Below are positions 9,238 through 17,510 of a stretch of 64,000 nt of DNA, piece after piece; within the stretch, counting starts at the first letter, position 1, and each line of letters starts with the position of its first letter. Below the pieces are notes generated by a model. That model saw only the letters and a program-made list of their open reading frames with translations. It was not told the DNA's origin and did not search any database. The position numbers and the translations under genes are program-made. Location: positions 62,001-126,000 of the forward strand of contig NZ_FOQD01000020.1 in the NCBI RefSeq assembly GCF_900113665.1, written 5' to 3'. This stretch comes from Planctomicrobium piriforme. Its GTDB lineage: Bacteria > Planctomycetota > Planctomycetia > Planctomycetales > Planctomycetaceae.

Positions 9238-9914
9238 TCGTTTGCTTTCTTAGTTGATGTGATGTCAGTCTCAGCACATCCGAACTGGCCGGGACGAGTC
9301 TTTCTGTAAGATTTTCGCTCGTCTCGGTGAGTGACCAGACATGCACCGTCTCAACCAACTCCTCCTCAATTCCGGGAGCCCACTTGGCAGGCCTGAAATC
9401 ATAGCAACTCAATTCGCGGCATGCCTGCGCAGTTCTGCGAAACAAACTTCAAACGGAACTTGTTATCAGGGTTCAACTTGCCTGATGACAAATCAATTGG
9501 ACTGGGCGCAGCGACGCAGAAGCCAATCGGGTGGCTTCATCGAAGCCCCAGTCATGGGCCACCAAGTCACGTTGGTGCATCGTACCGACGCATGGAACTC
9601 AACTGAGGAAAAAAGGTGCGAGACGACAGCCGGAAATTCTTCTTTCGGTTTTCATCAACACACAATGAGCCCACTCCACCTTCTTCTGGTCACGATAGAC
9701 AGTGAACACAGACACCGCCGAAATAATGTTTGGTCCATCCGGGATTAACTGGGTCGATTTCGCCCAGCCTTCTGACTGCCGATTGGTCATTAGCGGCGAG
9801 TCTGGTTGACGGCAGTGGAAAACTGCGAGTCCTCGGCCGCGTGTGCCCTGCATTTCGTGCCGCATCACAGGGCGCGGTCACTCGAAGACCCAGAGTTGCT
9901 CGGGATTCGAAGAG
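9238..9914. other. Intergenic with gene debris
   Basis: Contains the second copy of the 66-base repeat (9526-9591). A minus-strand frame near 9300-9380 reads VETVHVWSLTETSENLTERL, which faintly recalls the N-terminus of phosphopantetheinyl transferases but is too short to assign. No intact gene is seen. Confidence 0.35.
9526..9591. repeat. Short dispersed repeat, copy B
   Basis: Counterpart of 6366-6431. The minus strand here reads MHQRDLVAHDWGFDEATRL and stays open for about 36 codons. Confidence 0.6.
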
Positions 9915-11000
9915 TCACACGATCTGAATCGTCTTCGTGACCGCGGTACTCGTTCCACCGTCGCCGTCAGTCAGGATCGCTCGCACGGTTCTCGCGAGCG
10001 TGGTGGGATCTGCCAGAGTGCTCTTAAACGTGATCGCCCGCAGGAGTGCCTGGGTCGCTGCTGGAGACGAATTGGCGTTTAACGTCACTGTCAGTCCGAC
10101 TTTACTAGTTCCTCCGGAGAATGTTCCGATTACCACGCCGCCAAAGGTCACGCTGCTGCCGCTGACGCCAATCTGTCCGGAGGAATTTCCCTGATTTCGA
10201 ATCGAAAATACATCGCTTGATTGACCATTCACAGTCAGCGACACCGTCAGTTTTCCGGTATCGAAGTTCGGGGAATCGGTATCCGTAATTGTGGCATCAG
10301 GATCAATCAGTACCGCACTTCCGGCGGCGTTCGCATAGTCCACATTGCCATCGAACGCGCTGACCACCGGGGCCGCATTCCCCTGGGAAACAGTGACCGT
10401 TTTCGTCACTGGGACACTGGTCCCGCCGTCGCCATCGGTCAGCAGAATGCGAACGGTTCGCGGATCGACCGATCGCGTGGCAGCTGTATTGCTGAACTGA
10501 ATATTCCGAAGGAGCGCCTGAGCCGCGGCTGGCGAGGCAGTCGCATTGAAAGTGATGACCAAAGCGACCTTGTTCGTCCCGCCAACGAGAGTCCCGATTA
10601 CCACGCCTCCATAGGTGACATCGGTCCCATTGACGCCAATCTTGCCGGCAGTTGTCCGTTGATTGCGAATCGAGAGGACATCGGCGCCATGAGCATTTGC
10701 AGTCAGACTGATTGTCAACTTGCCGCCATTCAGATCTGTGGAGTCAACATCTGTCACAGCTGCATCACTGTCGATGATGACAGGCGTTTGACCGGTGAAG
10801 TCGACGCCGCCGGCAAATTCGGCCACGACCGGAGCATCGTTGACTGCGGTGACGTTGATTGCCTTCGTCAGAGCAGCGCTGCTGGCTGTCACGATGGCCA
10901 TCATGTCAGTGTGGCTTTGGTATGATGGAGACATTGGCTGGGTGATCGCTGCGGTTTCTGCCATGTGCTCTCCCAGTTGCAAGCAGATCAGACAACGCAA
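9915..11000 (-). CDS. Beta-repeat protein, probably 5'-truncated
   Basis: 361 residues. Two full copies of the same roughly 154-residue repeat as in the gene at 1-1632 (openings at APVVAEF and APVVSAF, each with VxDxDSxD, GGVVIGT and a closing LTDGDGGT), preceded by only the last strand of another repeat (SAALTKAINVTAVNDAPVV). The N-terminal 40 residues are not a signal peptide and do not match the repeat, so the gene looks like the 3' end of a larger surface-protein gene that has lost its 5' part and acquired a chance start. The ATG at 11000 or the one at 10964 could be used if it is expressed at all. Confidence 0.6.
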   Translation of the reverse strand: MRCLICLQLGEHMAETAAITQPMSPSYQSHTDMMAIVTASSAALTKAINVTAVNDAPVVAEFAGGVDFTGQTPVIIDSDAAVTDVDSTDLNGGKLTISLTANAHGADVLSIRNQRTTAGKIGVNGTDVTYGGVVIGTLVGGTNKVALVITFNATASPAAAQALLRNIQFSNTAATRSVDPRTVRILLTDGDGGTSVPVTKTVTVSQGNAAPVVSAFDGNVDYANAAGSAVLIDPDATITDTDSPNFDTGKLTVSLTVNGQSSDVFSIRNQGNSSGQIGVSGSSVTFGGVVIGTFSGGTSKVGLTVTLNANSSPAATQALLRAITFKSTLADPTTLARTVRAILTDGDGGTSTAVTKTIQIV

Positions 11001-11018
11001 GAATCAGGGCCTGGCCTG

Positions 11019-11544
11019 ATGGTAGACGACTACGCGAAGGTATCAGTCGCTCCCACGCAGTGCTCTCGGCATCTGAGACTGGCCGCAGTTTTATTCATGA
11101 CAGCCGGGCTGGTTGGCGGGGTGGCAACTTGTTTGCCTTGGCCTTGGTTGAATGCGAATGAGTGTCGCCTAGTAGGGCGCTGGCTGCCTGAAGAGACGTG
11201 TGGCGTATTCGAATACCACTTCGATAGACACAAGATCCTTTATTGTCACGATCCTCAACCAACAGTCGAACTCCGCTGGTCATTAGATATGGAAGGCCGA
11301 CTAACCTTGCAGGAGGAATTTGTTGCAAGGAAAAGGCTCACGCGTAAAGTTTGTTTGAAAACTTACGGCTGATGATCGAGGAAACCCAGTTCGTCCGAAA
11401 ACTTTGCAGTGATGTCAGCAATCCGGAATTTGTTCGGCATGTTTCGTGGAAAGACGAAGACACGTTCCTGCTGTATGGGACGACGCCCGAGGGGCGAAGG
11501 GCAAATACAGTGCGACCATGCACCGCGTGCCCTCAGAGAAATAA
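11019..11544 (+). pseudogene. Broken relative of the membrane protein at 12254
   Basis: The product can only be followed by changing frame twice. Bases 11019-11370 give an N-terminus SRHLRLAAVLFMTAGLVGGV that matches RRRLKLAVVLLMAAGLMGGV of the intact gene at 12254, then NECRLVGRW against EERRLVGGW. The match moves to the second frame near 11350 (FVRHVSWKDEDTFLL against FQVRWNGDDEIVLI) and to a third near 11500, ending TMHRVPSEK at a TAA where the intact gene ends IMSRVPAVK. Two single-base indels are implied, either real decay after tandem duplication or sequencing error. Confidence 0.65.
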
Positions 11545-11719
11545 GTTTGCAGACGCCTCGCCTTGGATTTCAACGCGAACTGCTCCGGCTTTCAGTCCCG
11601 CGAACTGGCGTCGAGGGTCTCCCGATGTCAGGATTGTCATCGGTGGCCCTTTGTTCTTTTCATCGCGGGTCGCCTTGTCGCAGCCGCCCGAGACACCGAA
11701 GAGAAAGTCGAGGCCGCAA

Positions 11720-11926
11720 GTGAAAAGCATCAGTGCGTCGATTGTTGTCTTTTCCGGAGTTCTGCTTTGCGGAATCGGGAATGGAATCTTTCTCCCTTCG
11801 CTTCCAAGTAAGGATCATGGTCATCTTGCAAGGTTTGCCGGCTACCTGATCGTTGTCGTGGGAATGTACTTTTGGTGTAGGATGGTTTCACGGAACGACG
11901 CGAGAATCGAAGATGACGATTCGTAG
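11720..11926 (+). CDS. Small membrane protein, two TM segments
   Basis: 68 residues from a GTG start preceded by a purine-rich stretch; the start is uncertain because the frame is open upstream. Two hydrophobic segments (SIVVFSGVLLCGIGNGIFL and FAGYLIVVVGMYFWCRM) and a charged acidic tail predict a small inner-membrane hairpin. It heads a same-strand run of small genes. Function unknown. Confidence 0.45.
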   Translation: MKSISASIVVFSGVLLCGIGNGIFLPSLPSKDHGHLARFAGYLIVVVGMYFWCRMVSRNDARIEDDDS

Positions 11927-11976
11927 GCCGCCGCAGTGAAAGTGAGAGTGCAGAAAACGTCCGGAATGGAACATTG

Positions 11977-12249
11977 ATGAACTTCTTTGACCTGTTTTCG
12001 TTGCTGATCGCTGCGGGGCTCCTGCTGGCCTCGATTCGCCCGGAGAAGGTCTCTAGCGCCAAGGCCTACAAAAAGGCCCTATGGTATTTCTTCGCTGCCC
12101 TGATTCTGCACTACCCGCTGTCAGAAATCTTTTACGTTGGCGTCTTCTTGAGCTTCGTTGCCAGACCAATCGGGTTTCTATTGATCCTGATGTCCTTCGC
12201 ATTCCTATGCCGCGCCTTCGCTGGACAGCACCTTTCCTCGAAAATCTGA
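11977..12249 (+). CDS. Small membrane protein, about three TM segments
   Basis: 90 residues from the ATG at 11977. Hydrophobic stretches at about 3-21, 36-55 and 60-84 separated by a Lys-rich loop (KVSSAKAYKKA) indicate a polytopic inner-membrane protein. It ends 4 bases before the next start, so it is probably cotranscribed with the two following genes. Function unknown. Confidence 0.6.
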   Translation: MNFFDLFSLLIAAGLLLASIRPEKVSSAKAYKKALWYFFAALILHYPLSEIFYVGVFLSFVARPIGFLLILMSFAFLCRAFAGQHLSSKI

Positions 12250-12253
12250 CACC

Positions 12254-12763
12254 ATGACTTCGGGCCAGCCACCCATGCGATCCCGCCGTCGTCTGAAACT
12301 GGCTGTCGTGCTGTTGATGGCCGCCGGTCTCATGGGCGGAGTAGCGTTCCGGCATTTGTCGGAGCAGTCATTGAATGCAGAGGAACGCAGACTTGTCGGA
12401 GGATGGTTTTTTAGTAGTTACGGATTCGCTCTCGTCGAGTACCGCTCTGATCGGTGCCTTACGCTCGCAACACATGACAGCTTGAACGCCAATGTGCGAT
12501 GGAGACTGAAAGACAACCAATTGACGTTCTCTGTTGTGAACAAAAGCCGTCTCGTCCCGCTGCCAGAAAGTCTCTTCGAGGTTGCCGACTACATTCCCGG
12601 AGCAAGCCGTTTTGTCTACCCCCGAGAGACAATCAGTTCTCGGTTTCAAGTTCGTTGGAATGGAGATGACGAGATTGTCTTGATCAGTCTGCCAGACAAA
12701 TTGGACAACTGTGGGGCAGGCTGTACTGAACGCATCATGAGCCGCGTTCCCGCAGTGAAATGA
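12254..12763 (+). CDS. Membrane-anchored hypothetical protein
   Basis: 169 residues. One N-terminal hydrophobic segment (LKLAVVLLMAAGLMGGVAF, about 14-32) after an Arg-rich start predicts a signal anchor with the rest outside the cytoplasm. The soluble part begins with the LNAEERRLVGGW motif, which recalls lipocalin-like stress-response domains in which a residual-weight or cost term is read as (L)xGxW, but this is only a resemblance. The gene overlaps the next by ATGA. A frameshifted paralogue lies 1.2 kb upstream. Confidence 0.65.
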   Translation: MTSGQPPMRSRRRLKLAVVLLMAAGLMGGVAFRHLSEQSLNAEERRLVGGWFFSSYGFALVEYRSDRCLTLATHDSLNANVRWRLKDNQLTFSVVNKSRLVPLPESLFEVADYIPGASRFVYPRETISSRFQVRWNGDDEIVLISLPDKLDNCGAGCTERIMSRVPAVK

Positions 12764-13212
12764 CCATCGGAGTGGAGATGGCGGAGCCAATGATTCCGAT
12801 TGACAGCGTCCTACGATTCCCGCTTCTGATTGTTCTGGTCTGCCTGTCGCTTTGTGGCTGTGGCTCATCTGCCCCAACAACACCCGTAACTGACTCGAGC
12901 AAGACTCCAGGCTTGGAACCGGGTGCTTCGTGCATGGTGGTCATTCGAGATTCAACGAAAGAAGGCAGCCAAGTTACGGGCGAGGTTGTTGGTTTCGATA
13001 CCATCCAACTGCGGCTGACGAATGCGATGACAACCAACGAGGTTGTTGAAAAAACACCTATTCTGGGTGACATTCCCTGGATCAATCGTTGGTTTCGAAG
13101 GACATGTATCGAAGCTGTGGGAATAGGCGATATGTCGATCCCGATGGCGGACATCTCTGATCTGAGAGTTCTGGGAACCAAAACGGCTCACCCCTGTGTT
13201 GTTAGAGCCTGA
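12760..13212 (+). CDS. Lipoprotein with a secretin-like motif
   Basis: 150 residues; the start overlaps the previous stop (ATGA), and a second in-frame ATG at 12778 is also possible. A hydrophobic segment followed by LCGC is a typical lipobox, so the mature protein is probably lipidated. The mature part has a short beta-like domain (SCMVVIRDSTKEGSQVTGEV) and the stretch EKTPILGDIPWINRWFR, which closely resembles the signature of type II/IV secretin pores (TPxLGDIPxxGxLFR). The protein is far too small to be a secretin. The 3' end overlaps the convergent SRAP gene by about 25 bases. Confidence 0.6.
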   Translation: MTIGVEMAEPMIPIDSVLRFPLLIVLVCLSLCGCGSSAPTTPVTDSSKTPGLEPGASCMVVIRDSTKEGSQVTGEVVGFDTIQLRLTNAMTTNEVVEKTPILGDIPWINRWFRRTCIEAVGIGDMSIPMADISDLRVLGTKTAHPCVVRA

Positions 13213-13859
13213 ACACACTCCGGCGTGTCATTCCGGGCATTGTTCACCACGGTCGACACCGGCACCAGCTCGAACCCGTTCCACTCCTGCGGCTGAACCA
13301 GCCCCTTCAGGAACTCTGGTTCGGCTTTCGGATCAAGCCAGGCTTCGAACAGGTTCGGTTCCACCAACACAGGCATACGATCATGGATGGAACTCATCAG
13401 GGAGTTGGCAGAGGTGGTGATGATCGAGAACGATTCGATGGGTTCTCCGCTTTGGTTCCAGCGTTCCCAGAGTCCTGCCATCGCAAACGGCTGATCGTCA
13501 GTACGGTGGATGTAGAACGGCTTCATGTCCTTTCCCTCTCGCAGCCACTCATAGAAACCGCTGGCTGGCACCAGGCAACGATGCCTCTTGAACGCCGTGC
13601 GGAATGACGGTTTCTCAGCCACGGTCTCGCCGCGAGCATTGATGAGCGATGCCCCGATCTTGATGTCCTTTGCCCAGCCCGGAATCAGGCCCCAGCGCAT
13701 GGGCACAAGTTCGCGGTTTGATTCCGGATCGAGCCGTACGATGGGCACGGTCTGTGTGCGTGCGATGTTGTACCGCTGGGGAAAGTCGTCTGCTCTCAGC
13801 AGATCGAATATCTCTTTCAGTTGAACCGGTGTGGCCTGCAGATTGAATCGTCCGCACAT
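13188..13859 (-). CDS. yedK: SRAP domain protein (YedK/HMCES type)
   Basis: 223 residues covering a complete SOS-response-associated-peptidase (SRAP) domain. Cys2, exposed after removal of Met1, forms the thiazolidine link to abasic sites; the other active-site residues are Asn74 (INARGET), Glu104 (SGFYEW) and His159 (HDRMPV), spaced as in YedK. The protein shields abasic sites in single-stranded DNA and crosslinks to them, protecting stalled forks. The length is normal. No LexA-like box was recognised upstream. The gene converges with the lipoprotein gene. Confidence 0.95.
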   Translation of the reverse strand: MCGRFNLQATPVQLKEIFDLLRADDFPQRYNIARTQTVPIVRLDPESNRELVPMRWGLIPGWAKDIKIGASLINARGETVAEKPSFRTAFKRHRCLVPASGFYEWLREGKDMKPFYIHRTDDQPFAMAGLWERWNQSGEPIESFSIITTSANSLMSSIHDRMPVLVEPNLFEAWLDPKAEPEFLKGLVQPQEWNGFELVPVSTVVNNARNDTPECVQALTTQG

Positions 13860-13970
13860 TTGGGTACCTCCTCAGGTCGCCCAAATCGTAGTCCCGATTT
13901 CAAAATCTGCGAGTTTCCCGACAGGAGTTCTGGCAGACGACAGTGTACGCCCGTCCATTATTCTCTTGCA

Positions 13971-14288
13971 ATGGACAACCGCGAACTGACCCTTACCCAG
14001 GTCGACAAGCTGACTGCGAAGTTCAGCGGTTTAAAGCAGTTTCTGGATGCGGTCAAAGCCCGAATGGACGCCCTGTCCTTTGAGCCGACCGATCCGCTGT
14101 ACCTCCGCGTCTGTGACGCGAGAGATGCGGCCAGGGTACTGTTGGATGAGCTTGCGAGGGTCCGGCAGCAGAACATCCCGCGACTCACTGAGCCATCGAA
14201 GTTCGAGAACTACCCGACCGATCCGGAACTCCTCAGACGGGTCGATGAGACAATGGCCGGGTTGAAGCAGAGACGGCGCAGGCGGTGA
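13971..14288 (+). CDS. Conserved small helical protein, intact copy
   Basis: 105 residues, predicted mostly helical (TLTQVDKLTAKFSGLKQFLD, RDAARVLLDELARVRQQ) with an Arg-rich C-terminus (KQRRRRR). Start at the ATG at 13971; the frame is open upstream but without support. No domain recognised. A decayed copy lies at about 59615-59925 on the minus strand and keeps the segment RVRQQNIPR-TEP-KFENYPTDP, which indicates that the frame is really protein-coding. Confidence 0.65.
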   Translation: MDNRELTLTQVDKLTAKFSGLKQFLDAVKARMDALSFEPTDPLYLRVCDARDAARVLLDELARVRQQNIPRLTEPSKFENYPTDPELLRRVDETMAGLKQRRRRR

Positions 14289-14425
14289 ACAGCAAAATCC
14301 CTCAGTGGCTGCGATTGATCTCGGTCGGCAGTCGTTGTTGTTGTAGTAGGGTCGCGAGATCGACAACAGCCGAGACACATTAGAATGGGGCGGAGAGTCC
14401 GTGAACAAAATTCCGCATCTGGAGC

Positions 14426-14824
14426 GTGTTGGTGAAAAGAATATTCTTCCTCACCTCGAGCGTCGTTCTGTCAGCGGGCAGCTTGGCAATGGTTGCATTT
14501 TGGTTGTGGTTGTTGTCAAAGAATCCGGGAGGCAACCCATTTTCAATGGCTGGGCTTTTCGCGTGGAACCTCTGCCCTTTTGTGGCCTCTGCGGCTGTTG
14601 CTGGAAGGACGAGAAATGGCGTCGCATCCAGTCTTGTCGCCGCCTTTGGATGCCTAATCTCCGTCGTCATCGGGGTCGGTCTGACCTTTAAGGCATTCTT
14701 CCTTGACCCACCCGACGCCCAAAGTGCATTGGTTGTTTTGGTTGCTCCTTTTTATCAATTACTTGCGTCTTCTCCATTTCTATTGACTGCTTCACTTTTG
14801 AAGAAAGACACAGAGCGTCACTGA
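14426..14824 (+). CDS. Polytopic membrane protein
   Basis: 132 residues with about four hydrophobic segments (around 7-28, 42-58, 68-90 and 100-122). Start GTG with a short CTGGAG upstream; a second GTG two codons later is an alternative. No conserved motif recognised, function unknown. The gene stands alone on its strand. Confidence 0.55.
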   Translation: MLVKRIFFLTSSVVLSAGSLAMVAFWLWLLSKNPGGNPFSMAGLFAWNLCPFVASAAVAGRTRNGVASSLVAAFGCLISVVIGVGLTFKAFFLDPPDAQSALVVLVAPFYQLLASSPFLLTASLLKKDTERH

Positions 14825-15075
14825 AAGCGGACTGCGCACGGCAGTTGGGTTGGATGGGAACATTCAATTGCTTTGTGGAAGCTTGAATTCCTACAACATC
14901 AAACGGGAGATCGGAATGGTGTTGAACAAGCACCGGCTAATTGTCCATTTGGTTTTTGATGGCTTTTCCGTCAGCTTCTTCGAGTCCAGAAGTTCCGACG
15001 ATAAACCCCCGGCCAGAAATCCTGGACGAGGGCTGCTGTCCTGATTGAAAGTGCAGGCGTCCAAAGGGCCGCTAG

Positions 15076-15684
15076 TTACCGATTCAGACGATTTTCGATA
15101 CGCTGTTCCTGCCGCTCAAGACGGCGTTCTGTGCTCGGCCGAGTCGAATATTGCTGATAGTACGTCGAGTTTCGCTGGGCCCAAGTTGGGTCAACTCCAC
15201 GGACTGTCCACTGCTGCTGAGTGAACACCGGGGCCTGTCGGAACTGCGCCGCAGGGACGGTGGTGGTCACCGTAGGTCCATTAGCAGATTCGTTGTACTG
15301 CGTATTCAGCACGGTCGGAGGAACTGCGAAGTAGGAATCCGCTTGGCTTTGGTTGCTCACCAACAGATATTGGATGCTCTGATTGTTGAGATCGAGGACG
15401 ATGTCGGAAATCTTGCCAAGATCCTGTCCGTTCTGATCCTGCAATGACATGCCAATCAGCGACGTGGCTCTCACTTGCGACGTGTCGACATTCCCGGCGA
15501 CTTTATTCGCGTGTACGTCAATGCCAGGAGCCTGTGCAGGCTGTGCCGGATTCTGGTTCGCTGCGGGGGGCGATTGTGGGTGGTTATTCGGTTCGACTTG
15601 AACCTTCAACTGTGCCGAAGCCGGCGTCTGCAGTGCCAACGCCAATGCGCCTGTGGCAAGCCCAATTCTCCATTTCATCTTCAT
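15076..15684 (-). CDS. PRC-barrel domain secreted protein
   Basis: 202 residues from the ATG at 15684, chosen because GAGGAGAG lies at the right distance upstream and a signal peptide follows at once (LATGALALALQTPASA). A Pro/Gln/Asn-rich linker (about 25-60) leads to a PRC-barrel domain (about 68-120: SLIGMSLQDQNGQDLGKISD). The C-terminal third is Gln/Arg-rich and probably helical (ERRLERQEQRIENRLNR). Exported PRC-barrel proteins are often envelope-stress or surface-binding proteins; the precise role is unknown. Confidence 0.8.
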   Translation of the reverse strand: MKMKWRIGLATGALALALQTPASAQLKVQVEPNNHPQSPPAANQNPAQPAQAPGIDVHANKVAGNVDTSQVRATSLIGMSLQDQNGQDLGKISDIVLDLNNQSIQYLLVSNQSQADSYFAVPPTVLNTQYNESANGPTVTTTVPAAQFRQAPVFTQQQWTVRGVDPTWAQRNSTYYQQYSTRPSTERRLERQEQRIENRLNR

Positions 15685-15970
15685 CGGTGCTCTCCTCAGT
15701 AGGTATGCCCTTGAATACGACCTCCGCACCATGCGACGGTCACACCCAAGATCAATCTGAACTAACAAGGCAGATTGATGAGCGACGAGGCAAAGCGGAT
15801 GCCAAGTTACGTTCAATGACGAACTGACTGAGGAAACCGCAAAAGCTTTGGAAAGACTTGGAAAATGTTTTCGACGAACGTTCGTCGCGACGGCTCAGAA
15901 AGCAGAGAAAAAAACATCTCACGCGAACATTGAAGGGGTCGTCAGATAGAACCCCATAGTACGGTATGCC

Positions 15971-16225
15971 TCACCTTGGGACGGATGTCGCTGCACCTAA
16001 GAATGAGTTCTCGATGCCTGCCACAATCAGCCTTAGTTCCATTGCCAATGGGCTCGATTCGCCGGGCTGGCTTGATCGTTCCAGAACCGCAGGCGGGATC
16101 TTGCGAATACACTTTCCTTGCGGAAGCTCCAGTGTCAACTTGAAGGCGCTCAGCATGGGATCGTACTCAAGCATCACCTTCCACTCGGGATGACACTTCA
16201 AGATCGTGGCGACTGCGGCATCCAT
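15971..16225 (-). CDS. Hypothetical small protein
   Basis: 84 residues from the ATG at 16225, preceded by AGGAAGAG at a good distance. No transmembrane segment and no recognised domain; the central part (YDPMLSAFKLTLELPQGK) looks like beta strands. Start signal and composition argue that it is a real gene, function unknown. Confidence 0.45.
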   Translation of the reverse strand: MDAAVATILKCHPEWKVMLEYDPMLSAFKLTLELPQGKCIRKIPPAVLERSSQPGESSPLAMELRLIVAGIENSFLGAATSVPR

Positions 16226-16384
16226 CAATCTCTTCCTGCTGGGATCTTTTCGACAGTGCTCGACAAGTGGATGCCCAACAATCGGGACATGCCCTAGTCA
16301 GGCACAGGAAGACTCCGCAACCACTCTGACTTTCAAGCCAACCATTGCTCAATTCCTGTCAACCAATGGTTTGTTAGTCCGCAG

Positions 16385-16449
16385 TGTGTTGTTGGTCCCC
16401 TCCAAAAAGAACGTGGCGCTCAATCGGTAGGCGTCGTGTCAACAACACA
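16385..16449. repeat. Mini-element with inverted ends, type TGTGTTGTTG
   Basis: TGTGTTGTTG at 16385-16394 and its exact reverse complement CAACAACACA at 16440-16449 bracket about 45 bases with no coding potential. It sits just beyond the terminator of the DUF1559 gene. The same end sequence occurs at 17962-18052 as a longer perfect pair and singly near 13191, 31131, 52811 and 55485. Confidence 0.55.
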
Positions 16450-16490
16450 GGGACATTGCGTGCTCCTCCCTGCTGAACACAAATGAGAAA

Positions 16491-16522
16491 AGCCCGAGGG
16501 AACGGATGGTTCTCCCGAGCTT
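16491..16522 (-). terminator. Rho-independent terminator of DUF1559 gene
   Basis: On the minus strand AAGCTCGGGAGAAC pairs with GTTCCCTCGGGCT across a CATCC loop, followed by TTTTCTC. It lies 22 bases after the DUF1559 stop. A nearly identical hairpin, with matching flanks, follows the other DUF1559 gene at 55413-55447. Confidence 0.85.
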
Positions 16523-16544
16523 TCGCAGTAGGCAACGTTGCGGT

Positions 16545-17510
16545 CTAGAACTCGCCGACGATTTCGCCATTGCGGCAGGTCATGAGGGCGCGATACACGC
16601 TCAGGCCGGTGTTCTCACCGAGGAACCGGACAGCGCCATCGGCCATGGCCATGTGAATCCCGCCTTCGTGAGCACTGCCGGCGACCCAATCCTGTCCCCA
16701 TGTCGCGGTGGAACCGTTAATGAGATACGTCGGATTGCCGCCGACATTCTGAACATCCATCTGTTCAGCGCCTGGGTTCCAGGTGGCGCTAGCCGTCGAT
16801 GTCCGGCAACCGATCCAGAGGCCGCCTTGCAGGTTGCAAGGGCTGCCGCCGCAGTTCCCGGCAGTGCCGGTTTCGGTCCGGGTGGTTCGCTCGGAGATGA
16901 AAATGGTGTTGCTCATGCCGTCGAGAAAGTCGGAGACTTTGCGACTGACGTTTCGCTGGAAGGCACCATCCGTCGCGCCAGCTGCTCCCACGGCGTCGGT
17001 TCCAGCAGCAGCAAGATAGTTCGATTTCCCGAAGTTGCTCTTCTTCGAATTCAGACCGCCTGAGGGATCGGAGGGGCAGATGAACGCTGCCAGCACCTGT
17101 ACGGCGGATGGGACCGAGGTGGCAGTTGTATTACTGGGAGTCCCAGTGTTCGTGTAATCCTGCCAATTGCGAGTAAAATTGGCAGTTTCCGTGCCGATTC
17201 TGTTGTACAGGCCAGCCTGATCGACATAGGGGAGAATCATAGTTCCCCAGGCCAGGCCGTTCATGTTGGCGACGCTGGAGATCGTCTGGCTGGAGTCGCC
17301 GTCGAAAAAGCTTGGCGGGAAGCAGTTGAGGGCGTCGTGATAGTTGTGGAGAGCCAACCCAATCTGCTTCAGGTTGTTCTTGCACTGGCTGCGGCGAGCG
17401 GCTTCGCGGGCCTGTTGTACGGCTGGCAGAAGTAGCGCAATCAGAATGGCGATGATCGCAATCACGACCAGAAGTTCGATCAGAGTAAAGGCTCGACGAG
17501 AAATTCGCAT
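16545..17510 (-). CDS. DUF1559 protein with prepilin-type N-terminus
   Basis: 321 residues from the ATG at 17510 with GGAG upstream. The N-terminus [19 protein letters not shown] is a class III prepilin leader: cleavage before Phe, Glu at +5, hydrophobic helix, then the planctomycete signature [20 protein letters not shown]. The DUF1559 body carries [19 protein letters not shown] and near the end the H-x-GG and MADGAVRFL motifs, finishing NGEIVGEF. The family is expanded to tens or hundreds of copies per planctomycete genome and is thought to form pseudopilin-like surface proteins; individual functions are unknown. No pilus-assembly gene is nearby. Confidence 0.92.
   Translation of the reverse strand: MRISRRAFTLIELLVVIAIIAILIALLLPAVQQAREAARRSQCKNNLKQIGLALHNYHDALNCFPPSFFDGDSSQTISSVANMNGLAWGTMILPYVDQAGLYNRIGTETANFTRNWQDYTNTGTPSNTTATSVPSAVQVLAAFICPSDPSGGLNSKKSNFGKSNYLAAAGTDAVGAAGATDGAFQRNVSRKVSDFLDGMSNTIFISERTTRTETGTAGNCGGSPCNLQGGLWIGCRTSTASATWNPGAEQMDVQNVGGNPTYLINGSTATWGQDWVAGSAHEGGIHMAMADGAVRFLGENTGLSVYRALMTCRNGEIVGEF

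Noticed and set aside
9300..9380. Peptide VETVHVWSLTETSENLTERL resembling the start of phosphopantetheinyl transferases
   Set aside because: Too short and isolated; overlaps the amidohydrolase start region; similarity could be chance.
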